Origin: Cohnella sp. AR92
GTDB taxonomy: Bacteria > Bacillota > Bacilli > Paenibacillales > Paenibacillaceae
Direction of reading: 5' to 3'
DNA: 64,000 nt
NCBI RefSeq assembly: GCF_003990975.1
Contig: NZ_RZJR01000007.1
Span: 63,079-127,078 of the forward strand
Shown here one piece after another: positions 54,685 through 63,771 of this stretch (position 1 is its first letter; every line of letters starts with the position of its first letter). Position numbers and translations under genes: made by a program. The notes below the pieces were generated by a model, which saw nothing but the letters and a program-made list of their open reading frames with translations, had not been told where the DNA came from and did no database searches.

Positions 54685-55428
54685 CTAGCCGAGCAATGCT
54701 CCCATTCGCTTCGCCGCCCCGATAATAGCCGGGGCGCACTCCTGCATGACGTCGGGCGTCAGGCGGTTGGACGGACCCGACACGGACAGGGCCGCGAACA
54801 GCTTGCCGCCCCGGCTGAAGATCGGAGCCGCGATGGCCGCCGCGCCGGGCTCCCGCTCCTCGAAGCTCGTCGCATAGCCCTGCTGCACGATCTCGCGAAG
54901 CTGCTCCTTGTAGGTTTCCGGCTTCAGAGAAGCCGGCCAGGAAGGGTCGGAGAGCAGTTGGTCCTGAATCTCCGGCTCCGCGAAGGCGAGCAGGATCTTG
55001 CTGGAGGCGCCGACCGACAGCGGCAGGCGGGCGCCGACCGGCGCGACCCGGCGGATCGCCTGCTGGCTCTGCACGGCCTGAATGCGCACCCGGTCCTTCT
55101 TGTCCCGGACGTAGAGGCTGATCGTCTCGCCCAACTGATCCCGCAGCCGTTCCATCTCGCCGATCAACATGACCGCGGGATCGTCCTCTTTGCGAAGGCT
55201 GGAGGACAGCTCCAGCACCCGAAGGCCCAGACGGTACTTCTCCGTCGCCTCATCCCGGATGACGAAGCCACGATGCTCCAGAGTCGCAAGCAGCCGGAAC
55301 ACGGTGCTCTTGTGAAGGCCTACCCGCTGAGAGATCTCCGTCAATCCCAGATCGTTCCCCGCGGTGAAGCAGAGCAGCACATCCAAGGCCCGTTCCACCG
55401 CTCTAATCGTTTGCTTCTCCTCTTCCAT
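54685..55428 (-). CDS. IclR family transcriptional regulator
   Basis: A 247-residue regulator with an N-terminal winged helix (TIRAVERALDVLLCFTAGND; LTEISQRVGLHKSTVFRLLA) and a C-terminal effector-binding domain (LPLSVGASSKILLAFAEPEI; SFEEREPGAAAIAAPIFSRG). It is convergent with the importer operon and divergent from an alpha/beta hydrolase gene. The palindrome over its own -10 suggests self-regulation. Members control use of aromatic or organic acids; the ligand is not readable here. Confidence 0.93.
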   Translation of the reverse strand: MEEEKQTIRAVERALDVLLCFTAGNDLGLTEISQRVGLHKSTVFRLLATLEHRGFVIRDEATEKYRLGLRVLELSSSLRKEDDPAVMLIGEMERLRDQLGETISLYVRDKKDRVRIQAVQSQQAIRRVAPVGARLPLSVGASSKILLAFAEPEIQDQLLSDPSWPASLKPETYKEQLREIVQQGYATSFEEREPGAAAIAAPIFSRGGKLFAALSVSGPSNRLTPDVMQECAPAIIGAAKRMGALLG

Positions 55429-55443
55429 ACTTCGCCGCCTTCC

Positions 55444-55501
55444 GTTTCACGCTATGAAACTTTGTTATACCTAGTATAACTCAACTGGACAAAACCGTAA
55501 A
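55444..55501 (-). promoter_or_regulatory. IclR gene promoter with palindromic operators
   Basis: On the minus strand, -35 TTTACG (55501-55496) and -10 TATACT (55478-55473), spacer 17. The perfect palindrome GTTATACCTAGTATAAC (55464-55480) covers the -10, and a second dyad GTTTCACGCTATGAAAC (55444-55460) lies just downstream. Both suit binding by a dimeric regulator, probably the IclR protein itself. Confidence 0.65.
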
Positions 55502-55640
55502 CGTTCCCAGCGGCGCTTTACAGTTCGATTACAAGCCTCTAACAATACGGACGCACTCGTTGACGGTCTCCCTCGCCCCTTCTACGATGAGAGAATAAGA
55601 GCTCTCTGAAAATCTTCTAGGCTGAGCGGAGGCGAACCTC

Positions 55641-56639
55641 ATGACAACCAGCACGATGACTTCCTCCCCTTGGGAGAACCCGCCCTTTGCGCCAAGTCCC
55701 GTTCTGCCGGAGCTCGAGAGAAAATCTCTCTCCCGGTTCCAACGCCTTCTGCTTACCGCCGCTATCCTGCTCGGGGCTATCGTTTTCCTCGTATGCGCCT
55801 TTTGCACGATTGCCGCCTGGATTTTCGCCCATCCTTCCGTCCCCGTGCTCGCTTCGAATCCGATGCAGGCCCGCGGCCTCATGTACGAGGACGTCCGTTT
55901 CGCCAGCGCCGACCACGCATCCGAGGTGCAGGGCTGGTGGATTCCCTCGTCGGGCGACCGAACGGTCGTTCTGAGCCACGGCTACGGAACGAATCGGGAG
56001 GAAGCTTGGGTTCCCATGTACGATATCGCCAATCTGCTTCACGAGCAGAATTATAACGTCTTGATGTTCGATTACGGCTTCGCCGATTCCTCGAATCGGC
56101 TGCCCGCTACCGGGGGCGTTGCCGAATCCCAGCAGCTGCTCGGGGCTCTTCAGTTCGCCCGCGACAAAGGCAGCGGCGAAGTCGTCGTGTGGGGGTTCTC
56201 GATGGGGGCGGGAACGGCGCTTCAAGCCGCGCTTCAGAGCGATCTCATCGACGGGATGATTCTCGACAGCACCTTCCTCCCGGATGCGGACACGATCTAT
56301 GCCAACATCCGCAAGTACGCGAAAGTGCCCAAGTCGCTGACGATCAGCCTGCTAAGCCGGTTCTTGCCTGTCTTTACCGGAACGCAGTTGAACCAAATCC
56401 CTTCTACCGCCGCTCAAACCACGGATTATTCTTTTCCTATCCTGCTGATTTACGGAACGAACGACGACAAATCTCCGATGAGCATCTCCGAGAATATAGC
56501 CGCCTCCCAGACGAATCCGTTATCCGGGCTTTGGGTCGTCCCCGGGGCCCTGCACGAGATGATCTTCCGCATGCATCCGGAGGAATATATCGCCCGCACG
56601 ACCGCTTTCCTTCAATCGATCGAACTACGGCGAGCCTGA
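55641..56639 (+). CDS. Membrane-anchored alpha/beta hydrolase
   Basis: A 332-residue protein with one N-terminal membrane helix (LLLTAAILLGAIVFLVCAFC) and a hydrolase domain outside or at the membrane. The nucleophile Ser187 is in GFSMGAG; the oxyanion region is VVLSHGYGTNREEAW; a late Asp (LIYGTNDDKSP) and His (GALHEMIF) complete the triad. It resembles the YqkD/FrsA-like extended hydrolases. The start has GGAGG eight bases upstream. The substrate is unknown. Confidence 0.9.
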   Translation: MTTSTMTSSPWENPPFAPSPVLPELERKSLSRFQRLLLTAAILLGAIVFLVCAFCTIAAWIFAHPSVPVLASNPMQARGLMYEDVRFASADHASEVQGWWIPSSGDRTVVLSHGYGTNREEAWVPMYDIANLLHEQNYNVLMFDYGFADSSNRLPATGGVAESQQLLGALQFARDKGSGEVVVWGFSMGAGTALQAALQSDLIDGMILDSTFLPDADTIYANIRKYAKVPKSLTISLLSRFLPVFTGTQLNQIPSTAAQTTDYSFPILLIYGTNDDKSPMSISENIAASQTNPLSGLWVVPGALHEMIFRMHPEEYIARTTAFLQSIELRRA

Positions 56640-56648
56640 GAACGCAGC

Positions 56649-56695
56649 AAAGGCCGAACCCGGGGATTCGCCCCTCGAGTTCGGCCTTCTATTCT
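56649..56695. terminator. Bidirectional terminator between hydrolase and cyclase genes
   Basis: AAGGCCGAAC and GTTCGGCCTT with an inner GGGG/CCCC stem, followed by CTATTCTC on the plus strand; on the minus strand TTGCTGCG follows. Confidence 0.75.
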
Positions 56696-56696
56696 C

Positions 56697-58301
56697 CTAA
56701 TCTTCTTCGGACGTTGCGGCAGCCTCGTCATAAACGATCGTGCGGTTGCGCCCCTGCTTCTTCGCCCGGTACAACGCATCGTCCGCCTGCCCGAACAGGC
56801 TTTCGACCGATTGCGCCTGCAGCGGATAGCTGGAGATGCCTAGGGACAGCGTCACCGGCTTGCCTGTCGGACTGTTCTCGTTCGCCATCCGGCTCCGCAG
56901 CTTCTCCGCGATCTCGTATGCCTGGCTCTCGGAGCCGTAGGGCATCAGGAACACGAATTCTTCTCCGCCGTACCGACAGCAATAGTCGTTCTTCCCCTTC
57001 AATTGCTGCATATGAGCGGCAAGAAACCGAAGCACCTCGTCTCCCATCTGATGGCCGTACGTATCGTTAATGCTTTTGAAGCGGTCCAGATCCATCATGA
57101 TGACGGCAAAAGGAACCCCTTCCCGCACCCATCTCGCGACAATCTCGTCCATCAAACGACGGTTCGTCAGCCCCGTGAGCGGATCGGTGTGCGCTTGATA
57201 GGAGAACTCCTCCGCCCGCTTATCCAGCAGCTTGAACGCTTCGCTTACCGCGCAGTAGAGCTCGTTCGTCTCATAGTTCCAATGCTTGACGTCCGGCAGC
57301 CGGACCGTCGTCGCCGCGCCCTTCGTTAAATTGGAAGCCAGGTGGGCAAGCCGATTAAGCGGGAAAGAGAGGCGATGCGAGATGAAAATGACGATCAATA
57401 GGAGGACAAGCATCAGAGGAGTGCTGATCATGGCGACCTTCACGATGACCTCTTCCACGCTATCCGAGATAACGGAGGACGGCGTCTGCGAGACGATTCC
57501 CCAGCCGACGGCCGGAATGACCGCCGCGCCGGCCAAGAAGCTCGCATTCCTCGAATTCTTGACCTTCATCTGGCCATCCTTGCCTTCGATAAGAAGCTGG
57601 ACGATCGCGTTATTCGACACGTTCTCCCCGATGCGGCTCGCATCCGGGTGGTAAATCAGATTGCCTTCGGAATCGACGACGTAATAATAAGAGCCGTTCT
57701 CGTTCATCCCCTGCTGCCCCAGAATCTTCTGGAACACGTTCTTCTCTTGCAGATAGACGGAACCTCCGATGAAGCCTTTGTAGCTGCCGTCGATATTATA
57801 TACAGGGTAGCTGGCCAGAATGATCAGGCGACCGGTCGAAGCCCGATAAGGCTCCGAGATCATGGGCTTCTTCTGCTGCAACGCTTCCATCGCTTGCTGC
57901 GAGCTTAGGGTCGTCCCCTTCAGCTTCAGCGCTTCCGGCGACGTCGACGTAACGAGTCCCGATTCGTTCACGATAACGACGGAATTGAAATAAGGGACCG
58001 AGTTTCGGAGAAAATCTATCTGCTGCTGAATATCTTCCTGCTTCCACTGCCCGCTCGATATGTAATCGGAAGCCGACTTCAGCGTATCCTGCATGGACTG
58101 TACGATCGTCTCGGTGGTACGGCTCAGTTCGTTCGCCGTTATCCGGTTGAGCTCGAGCGTGTTCTCGGTGAGCGACCGCTTCTGGGTATCATAGCCTATC
58201 GCCGTGCTGAGAACGAAGCTGACGATTACCGAGAAAAACACGATGGCAATGATGATCAGCGATAAACGGACTCCCGATCTGCCCTTCCGGTGAACAGACA
58301 T
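56697..58301 (-). CDS. Diguanylate cyclase with dCache sensor and HAMP domain
   Basis: A 534-residue membrane protein: N-terminal helix (LSLIIIAIVFFSVIVSFVLS), extracellular dCache domain (about 40-280), second helix (VAMISTPLMLVLLLIVIFIS), HAMP, and a GGDEF domain with the active motif RYGGEEF. It makes the second messenger cyclic di-GMP. The usual inhibitory RxxD site before the active motif reads GKND, so product feedback is probably weak or absent. No EAL domain is fused. I chose ATG at 58301 with GGGGG upstream; an ATG at 58319 has no clear ribosome binding site. Confidence 0.93.
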   Translation of the reverse strand: MSVHRKGRSGVRLSLIIIAIVFFSVIVSFVLSTAIGYDTQKRSLTENTLELNRITANELSRTTETIVQSMQDTLKSASDYISSGQWKQEDIQQQIDFLRNSVPYFNSVVIVNESGLVTSTSPEALKLKGTTLSSQQAMEALQQKKPMISEPYRASTGRLIILASYPVYNIDGSYKGFIGGSVYLQEKNVFQKILGQQGMNENGSYYYVVDSEGNLIYHPDASRIGENVSNNAIVQLLIEGKDGQMKVKNSRNASFLAGAAVIPAVGWGIVSQTPSSVISDSVEEVIVKVAMISTPLMLVLLLIVIFISHRLSFPLNRLAHLASNLTKGAATTVRLPDVKHWNYETNELYCAVSEAFKLLDKRAEEFSYQAHTDPLTGLTNRRLMDEIVARWVREGVPFAVIMMDLDRFKSINDTYGHQMGDEVLRFLAAHMQQLKGKNDYCCRYGGEEFVFLMPYGSESQAYEIAEKLRSRMANENSPTGKPVTLSLGISSYPLQAQSVESLFGQADDALYRAKKQGRNRTIVYDEAAATSEED

Positions 58302-58375
58302 GATCGGCCATACCCCCATTTCTCTAGGCGCAGTTCGTAAGCAAGTTTCGACAAGAAACGATGTATCGACTTCTC

Positions 58376-58404
58376 ATTTTATCACAAGCCCTATCGATAA
58401 GTAA
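58376..58404 (-). promoter_or_regulatory. Candidate promoter of the diguanylate cyclase gene
   Basis: On the minus strand, -35 TTACTT (58404-58399) and -10 TAAAAT (58381-58376) with a 17-base spacer, 75 bases upstream of the start. Confidence 0.5.
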
Positions 58405-58440
58405 GTCCTGCATGTATAGGGTATTTCTTACAAACTATCG

Positions 58441-58470
58441 TTGACACTCCTCTCTAGGCCGTGATATATT
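58441..58470 (+). promoter_or_regulatory. Promoter of the leader-exporter operon
   Basis: -35 TTGACA (58441-58446) and -10 TATATT (58465-58470) with an 18-base spacer, about 39 bases upstream of the leader peptide start. Confidence 0.75.
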
Positions 58471-58508
58471 CACCCTACTCCATTTTACCGATGAAAGAGG
58501 GATCACCG

Positions 58509-58589
58509 ATGGCCCAGCAACAGCGCCCTTACGCATTCAATCGCATAAGCTTGTTCCCATCGGCTGACCCATTCGCGCTTTTGCACTAG
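58509..58589 (+). CDS. Leader peptide of 26 residues upstream of the ABC exporter
   Basis: ATG at 58509 follows AGAGGG by about eight bases and opens a 26-codon frame (starts MAQQQRPYAF, ends PFALLH) ended by TAG. A terminator hairpin starts 20 bases later and the exporter genes follow. The leader start lies in a stem (CCGATGG at 58507-58513 with CCATCGG near 58557-58563). The layout matches the bmrB leader of Bacillus subtilis bmrCD, where ribosome stalling by antibiotics prevents termination. That the peptide is translated and acts this way is inference. Confidence 0.65.
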   Translation: MAQQQRPYAFNRISLFPSADPFALLH

Positions 58590-58608
58590 CTTTATTCGTG
58601 CATGCATC

Positions 58609-58640
58609 GCTCCGGGCGGTTACGCCTGGAGCTTTTTTAT
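58609..58640 (+). terminator. Attenuator terminator before the ABC exporter
   Basis: GCTCCGGGCG and CGCCTGGAGC form a 10-bp stem with one mismatch and loop GTTA, followed by TTTTTTATTT. It lies between the leader peptide and the exporter start, so transcription must pass it for the exporter to be made. Confidence 0.88.
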
Positions 58641-58721
58641 TTGCCTCTCCATGGCTTAGCCCGTCCGAGCGACAGCGGTCTTCCGACCCATGTCTGCTAT
58701 CCGAAAGGGGCTTATCTCCAC

Positions 58722-60467
58722 ATGCCGCCGCAACAAACCTTATCCATGTCCTGGCTTCTCCGTTATCTTCGTCCCGTTAAATGGCGAATGGCCCTGCTGC
58801 TCGTTCTGCTGCTGTCCGCAACCGCGCTCCAGCTCGTCAACCCGATGATCGTTCAACGATTCATCGATCAAGCAAGCGATAAAGGCGACCTGTCCGCCCT
58901 GCTGTCTCTGGCAGGTATCTATCTCGTTATCGCCGTTCTCATCCAGCTTCTGACCGTCTCTGTCGACTATCTGGGCAACGACGTCTCCTGGCGCGCGACC
59001 AATCGGATCCGTTCCAATCTGCTTAAGCATGCTCTGAAGCTCGATATGCGGTTCCACAATGAGAAAACGCCGGGCGAGATGATCGAGAGAATCGACGGCG
59101 ACGTCACCCACATGTCGAATTTCTTTGCGTTATTCATCGCGAAGATCGTAGGAAGCTTCGTCCTGCTTGCCGGAATCCTCATCTATATGTTCGCTTACGA
59201 TTGGCCGATCGCGGCCGTTATGACGGCTTTTACGCTGGCATCGGTCGGAGCCCTTTATGCGGTCCGCAACCTGGGCGTCGGCGCCTCCCAAGCGGAACGC
59301 CAAGCCAGCGCGGCACTCTTCGGCTTGATCGAGGAGAGAATCGCCGGGATCGAAGACGTGCAAACCAACGGAGGCGTGCCCCGGCTTGTGAATCGGTATC
59401 ACCGTGCCATGAGGAGGGTGTTTCTGACCGGCCGGAAGGCATGGATGCTGCGCATCATGCCTTGGAACGTAACCATCGTCCTGTTCACGCTGGCCGTTAC
59501 GGCGGTGCTCCTGCTGAGCGTGCGACAATATCTGAACGGGCAGATTACGCTCGGCACGCTGTTCCTCTTCTTCCAATACACGCAGATGCTGAGCGACCCG
59601 ATCGAGCAGCTCGGCGACCAGATCCAGGAGTTCCAGAAGGCCAAGTCGGGGATGAACCGATCCTGGGAGCTGCTCTCGCTGCGAAGCGAGATCGAGGAAG
59701 GCCGGGAAGAACGGCTGCCGCCGGGCCCTCTATCCGTATCGTTCGAGAAAGTCAGCTTCGGGTACAGCGAGGAGCATCCCGTGCTGCGCGAGATCAGCTT
59801 CGAGCTGCTGCCGGGCGAGAAGCTCGGTTTGGTCGGACGGACGGGCAGCGGCAAGTCCAGCATCAGCCGGCTGCTGCTTCGGCTCTATAATATGGACAGC
59901 GGCGTCATCCGGGTCGGCGGCGTCGATATCCGCGCTTTGACCTTGCCTGCTCTGTACCGGCGGGTCGGCATGGTCACGCAGGACGTCCAGCTGTTCGACG
60001 GCACCCTCCGGGACAACCTGACCTTATTCAATCCTCATATTGCCGACGAGGAGATCTTGAATACGACCGCGCGCCTCGGACTTGGCGGTTGGATCGCGGC
60101 GATGCCGCAGGGCTTGGATTCCCGGCTCTCGACGGGCGGCTCCTCGCTCTCCGCCGGCGAGGCGCAGCTGTTCGCGCTCACCCGGGTTTTCCTGACGAAG
60201 CCAAGCTTGATCATCCTGGACGAACCCTCCTCGCGGCTTGACGCCGCGACGGAAGCCGCTCTCCAGGAAGCTGTCGATCAGCTGCTGAAGCATTGCACGG
60301 GCATCGTTATCGCCCATCGGCTGTCCACGCTGGACAGCGTCGACAAAATCATGGTTCTGCGCCAGGGACAAGTGGCGGAGTTCGGTTCCCGCGAAGCGCT
60401 GGCTCGGGATCCCCATTCCGAATACGGACAGCTGCTGCGGACGAACGGACAGGAGGAACTGGCATGA
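58722..60467 (+). CDS. Heterodimeric ABC exporter subunit with catalytic glutamate (BmrD-like)
   Basis: A 581-residue exporter half: six membrane helices (about 10-310; [33 protein letters not shown]) and an ATPase domain with Walker [10 protein letters not shown] (Lys378), signature [13 protein letters not shown] and Walker [13 protein letters not shown] with catalytic Glu501. The signature has A for G and E for Q compared with LSGGQ. The next gene encodes the partner and overlaps by ATGA. I chose ATG at 58722, 11 bases after AAAGGGG; the frame is open back to 58602 but would run over the terminator. It probably exports drugs or lipids, given the leader. Confidence 0.9.
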   Translation: MPPQQTLSMSWLLRYLRPVKWRMALLLVLLLSATALQLVNPMIVQRFIDQASDKGDLSALLSLAGIYLVIAVLIQLLTVSVDYLGNDVSWRATNRIRSNLLKHALKLDMRFHNEKTPGEMIERIDGDVTHMSNFFALFIAKIVGSFVLLAGILIYMFAYDWPIAAVMTAFTLASVGALYAVRNLGVGASQAERQASAALFGLIEERIAGIEDVQTNGGVPRLVNRYHRAMRRVFLTGRKAWMLRIMPWNVTIVLFTLAVTAVLLLSVRQYLNGQITLGTLFLFFQYTQMLSDPIEQLGDQIQEFQKAKSGMNRSWELLSLRSEIEEGREERLPPGPLSVSFEKVSFGYSEEHPVLREISFELLPGEKLGLVGRTGSGKSSISRLLLRLYNMDSGVIRVGGVDIRALTLPALYRRVGMVTQDVQLFDGTLRDNLTLFNPHIADEEILNTTARLGLGGWIAAMPQGLDSRLSTGGSSLSAGEAQLFALTRVFLTKPSLIILDEPSSRLDAATEAALQEAVDQLLKHCTGIVIAHRLSTLDSVDKIMVLRQGQVAEFGSREALARDPHSEYGQLLRTNGQEELA

Positions 60468-62263
60468 CGGTTACTCGTTTTATGGGGCGCTTGTTCCGCT
60501 ACACGCCCTCCTTGATGCTTATAAACGGCTTGCTCTGGGCGCTCTTCCACTCGCTGCCCGTCGGCGTCGGATTAGGGATGAAATGGTTCTTCGACCGCGC
60601 CACGGAAGGGTCGCACGACTATCTCTGGCTCGCCTTTCCTTTGATCGCGGTGGGACTTACCCGGTTCGCGCGGGTCGGCACGTTCTTCGTCGCGTTCTAT
60701 CAATGGGTAAGGTATATCTACCACGTGCAAGCCTGGCTGCGGCTCAACATGCTCGCCGGAATCATGCGTTGGCCGGGACGCAACCTGCCCGCTTCTCCGG
60801 GAGAGGCGATGACCCGCTTCCGCGAAGACGTGGACGAGGTCGTCGAATACGTGGAATCTTGGGTCGACTTCTGGGGCCGCCTGATTTATGCGACGGTATG
60901 CATCGTCATCATGGCCCGGATCAGCTGGACGATCACGCTCGTCGCGATTCTTCCGCTCGTCGCCGTCTCCTTGTTCAACAACCTGTCCGGCAATCGGGCG
61001 AGAAGATATTCGAAGATGAACCGCGAGGCGACCGGCCGGATTACCGGGTTCATCGCCGAGACCATGGGCACCGTGCAGGCGATCAAGCTGGGCCGGGCGG
61101 AGGACCATGTGCTGAACCGTTTCGAGCAGCTCAACGAGAGCCGTCGCAAGGCGGCTCTCCGGGACTCCCTGTTCAAGCGATGGATGCAGTCGCTGAATCA
61201 GCACGTGCTCAGCATCTGCACCGGCGTCATCCTGCTGATGTGCGCCGCGGAGATGAAGGCCGGACGGTTCACCGTGGGCGACATCGCGCTGTTCACTTCC
61301 TATTTAAGCACCTTCTCCTTAAGCGTCTCGTTGTTCGGCTACATGGTGTTCCAGCATAAACGGCTTAAGATCGGCCTGGATCGGATGAGGGCGCTGTTCC
61401 GCCCCGAAGAGAAGGATCTTATCGCGGAGCACAGCGAGATTCATATCTACGGAGACCCTCCGGAGGCGGAGGAACCGAAGACGAATGACGATGACCGCCT
61501 GAGAAGCCTCGAGGTTCGCGGTCTGTCGTACGAGTATCCGAACTCGGAGAACGGCATCCGCGACATCGGCTTCCGGCTGGAGAGAGGCAAGTTCCTCGTC
61601 ATTACCGGCCGGATCGGGTCGGGCAAGTCCACTCTCGTGCGCACCCTCCTGGGAATGCTGCCGAGAACGGCGGGGACCATCCATTGGAACGGACGGCAGA
61701 TCGAGAATCCCGCCGAGTTCATGAAGCCGCCGAGATCCTCCTATACGGCCCAGGTGCCGCGGCTATTCAGCGATTCGCTGCGCGAGAACATCACGCAGGG
61801 CAGGCGCGTCTCGCAGGAGGAGCTGGACCGAGTCTTGCGGCTGGCCGTCATGGAGCAGGACATCCAAGCTCTCGAGAACGGCTTGGAGACGCCGGTCGGG
61901 CCTCGCGGCGTCATGCTCTCCGGGGGCCAGATTCAACGCGCCGCCACCGCTCGCATGCTGATGACGCAGTCCGATCTGCTCCTCTTCGACGATCTGTCGA
62001 GCGCACTCGACGTCGAGACCGAGAGGACGCTGTGGGAGCGGCTGTTCCGGGAACCGGACGTGACTTGCATCGCGGTATCGCATCGCCGGGCCGCGCTGGC
62101 GCGGGCGGATCATATCCTGGTTCTGAAGGACGGCAGGGTGGAGGCCGAGGGCACGCTCGAAGAGCTGCTGGCGACGAGCGCCGAGATGCAGCTGCTGTGG
62201 CAGGGCGAGGAAACCGCCGAGGAGAAGGAAGAGACAAGAAAGGCTGCGGAGAAGGTTCGATAA
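60464..62263 (+). CDS. Heterodimeric ABC exporter subunit with degenerate site (BmrC-like)
   Basis: A 599-residue partner subunit with six helices ([20 protein letters not shown] and others) and an ATPase domain: Walker [10 protein letters not shown] (Lys388), signature [14 protein letters not shown], Walker [13 protein letters not shown] with Asp510 in place of the catalytic Glu. This gives one normal and one weak ATP site in the complex, as in BmrCD and TM287/288. ATG at 60464 overlaps the stop of the previous gene and has AGGAGG upstream; the open frame before it overlaps that gene and is not used. Confidence 0.93.
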   Translation: MTVTRFMGRLFRYTPSLMLINGLLWALFHSLPVGVGLGMKWFFDRATEGSHDYLWLAFPLIAVGLTRFARVGTFFVAFYQWVRYIYHVQAWLRLNMLAGIMRWPGRNLPASPGEAMTRFREDVDEVVEYVESWVDFWGRLIYATVCIVIMARISWTITLVAILPLVAVSLFNNLSGNRARRYSKMNREATGRITGFIAETMGTVQAIKLGRAEDHVLNRFEQLNESRRKAALRDSLFKRWMQSLNQHVLSICTGVILLMCAAEMKAGRFTVGDIALFTSYLSTFSLSVSLFGYMVFQHKRLKIGLDRMRALFRPEEKDLIAEHSEIHIYGDPPEAEEPKTNDDDRLRSLEVRGLSYEYPNSENGIRDIGFRLERGKFLVITGRIGSGKSTLVRTLLGMLPRTAGTIHWNGRQIENPAEFMKPPRSSYTAQVPRLFSDSLRENITQGRRVSQEELDRVLRLAVMEQDIQALENGLETPVGPRGVMLSGGQIQRAATARMLMTQSDLLLFDDLSSALDVETERTLWERLFREPDVTCIAVSHRRAALARADHILVLKDGRVEAEGTLEELLATSAEMQLLWQGEETAEEKEETRKAAEKVR

Positions 62264-62284
62264 CCTTCCCTGCAGCCTTATTCG
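62240..62284 (+). terminator. Terminator of the exporter operon
   Basis: AAGGCTGC and GCAGCCTT enclose GAAGGTT/AACCTTC; TATTCG follows. The stem includes the last codons of the gene. The U-run is short. Confidence 0.6.
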
Positions 62285-62357
62285 TAGTAGTCATCGCTTG
62301 ATCTTGATAACATTGGAGCACGTTTTCCAACGCACCTTCGCCAAATGTTCCAATCCG

Positions 62358-62544
62358 AATCTTACGGAAATCTGAGACCTTTACAGGCGCAGATTGGCGA
62401 CTTTTTGATTTTAACGGAACTGGAAGCCCTTATTTTGACCTTAGCCACGCTCGTCGGGGCTAAAACACAATTTAAGCGTCGATTATTTCCGTAAGATTTC
62501 AAAAAAGCACTTTTTCGAGGAGATAGCGGCTGTCATTTCCGTTA
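62358..62544. repeat. Inverted 14-base repeats and a third partial copy
   Basis: AATCTTACGGAAAT (62358-62371) and its exact inverse ATTTCCGTAAGATT (62485-62498) lie 113 bases apart; ATTTCCGTTA occurs again at 62535-62544. The gap between exporter and dehydrogenase genes (62285-62574) holds no gene. Confidence 0.7.
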
Positions 62545-62574
62545 GCCGTAAGCCGATCCGATTTGGTTGGGAGC

Positions 62575-63651
62575 TTACAGGCTCCAGTCCAGCTTCACTT
62601 CTCCGCCGGTACGGGAGGACTCGTAGATGGCGTCGATGATCAGGTTGCTGCGCAAGCCCGTCTCCGCCGAAGTCCAAGGTTCCTTGCCGTCCCGGACGCA
62701 GTCCAGGAAGTGGCGGCTCAAGCGAACCCGCGCTCCCTCGTCTTCTTCCGGAGCGGACAGCTGAACATCGATAGCCTTATCGAAGCGCTCCGTCAAGTAC
62801 TTGCCTTCGTTGCCGCGGAGGAACGCGCCTCCTTCCGTTCCCATCAGGTGCAGGAACGGAGTGCTGTCCGTGTCCATGTGGACCGCCCAGCTGACTTCGA
62901 GCGTCAGCGAGGAGCCGTCTTCCATCTTGATGATCGCCGTCGCCAGGTCCTCGACATCGTAGACGCCGTTCCAATCCGGCTTGCCCCAATTGCCGATTCC
63001 CTTCTTGCGCGGACCGAATTCCGCGTAGGTCGAACCGTAGACCGAGACCGGCTTCGGCTCGCCCATCAGGTGGAAGGCAAGATCGAGCATATGAACGCCG
63101 ATATCGATCAGCGGGCCGCCGCCTGATTCCTCGTAACGGGTGAACCAGGTTCCCCAGCCCGGGATGCCCTTCCGGCGGTACCAGCCGGTCTTAGCCGTGT
63201 AGATCCGTCCAAGCTCGCCCCGGTCGATCTGCGATTTCACTTGCAAAGGGAGCCAGTCCCATCTCATCTGATGGGCGACCATGAGCTGCTTGCCGGAACG
63301 CTTCTGGGCGCGGACGATCTCCTTCGCCGCTTCCGCGTTCAAGCCCATCGGCTTCTCCAGCAGCACGTGCTTGCCGCTCTCCAGTGCCAGAATAGCCAGC
63401 GGAGCATGGCTCTTGTTCGGCACGGCCACGATGACCGCGTCCAAGTCATCGCGGGCGATGAGCTCCTCGGGAGTCCGAGAGACGGCGGAGATGCCGTATT
63501 CCTCCGCCCTGCTCTGGGCGAGCGGGAGGAATGCGTCCGTAATAGCGACGATCTCGCAGTCGCCCGCCAGCTTGCCGAATTCTTGAAGATGCACATTGCC
63601 GATGTTGCCCGCGCCGATCAGGCCGATGCGGATTTTGTTCGAGCTTGCCAT
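62575..63651 (-). CDS. Gfo/Idh/MocA family dehydrogenase
   Basis: A 358-residue NAD(P)-dependent sugar or inositol dehydrogenase. The Rossmann start is IRIGLIGAGNIGNVHLQEF; then AVIVAVPNKSHAPLAILALE, GKHVLLEKPMGLNAEAAKEI (family Lys in EKP), GWYRRKGIPGWGTWFTR and GGPLIDIGVHMLDLAFHLMG (His in the active site). I chose ATG at 63651, ten bases after GGAGG. No sugar operon is next to it; the substrate is unknown. Confidence 0.93.
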   Translation of the reverse strand: MASSNKIRIGLIGAGNIGNVHLQEFGKLAGDCEIVAITDAFLPLAQSRAEEYGISAVSRTPEELIARDDLDAVIVAVPNKSHAPLAILALESGKHVLLEKPMGLNAEAAKEIVRAQKRSGKQLMVAHQMRWDWLPLQVKSQIDRGELGRIYTAKTGWYRRKGIPGWGTWFTRYEESGGGPLIDIGVHMLDLAFHLMGEPKPVSVYGSTYAEFGPRKKGIGNWGKPDWNGVYDVEDLATAIIKMEDGSSLTLEVSWAVHMDTDSTPFLHLMGTEGGAFLRGNEGKYLTERFDKAIDVQLSAPEEDEGARVRLSRHFLDCVRDGKEPWTSAETGLRSNLIIDAIYESSRTGGEVKLDWSL

Positions 63652-63771
63652 GATAGAATAGCCTCCGTTGCCGTTAGGATAGCGTGCCATTGCCTTATTG
63701 CGTTGATATACCGCTATCATACTGCATGGAGGGGGGCGAATCGATGTTCGATTTTGCCGTATTTATATTCC

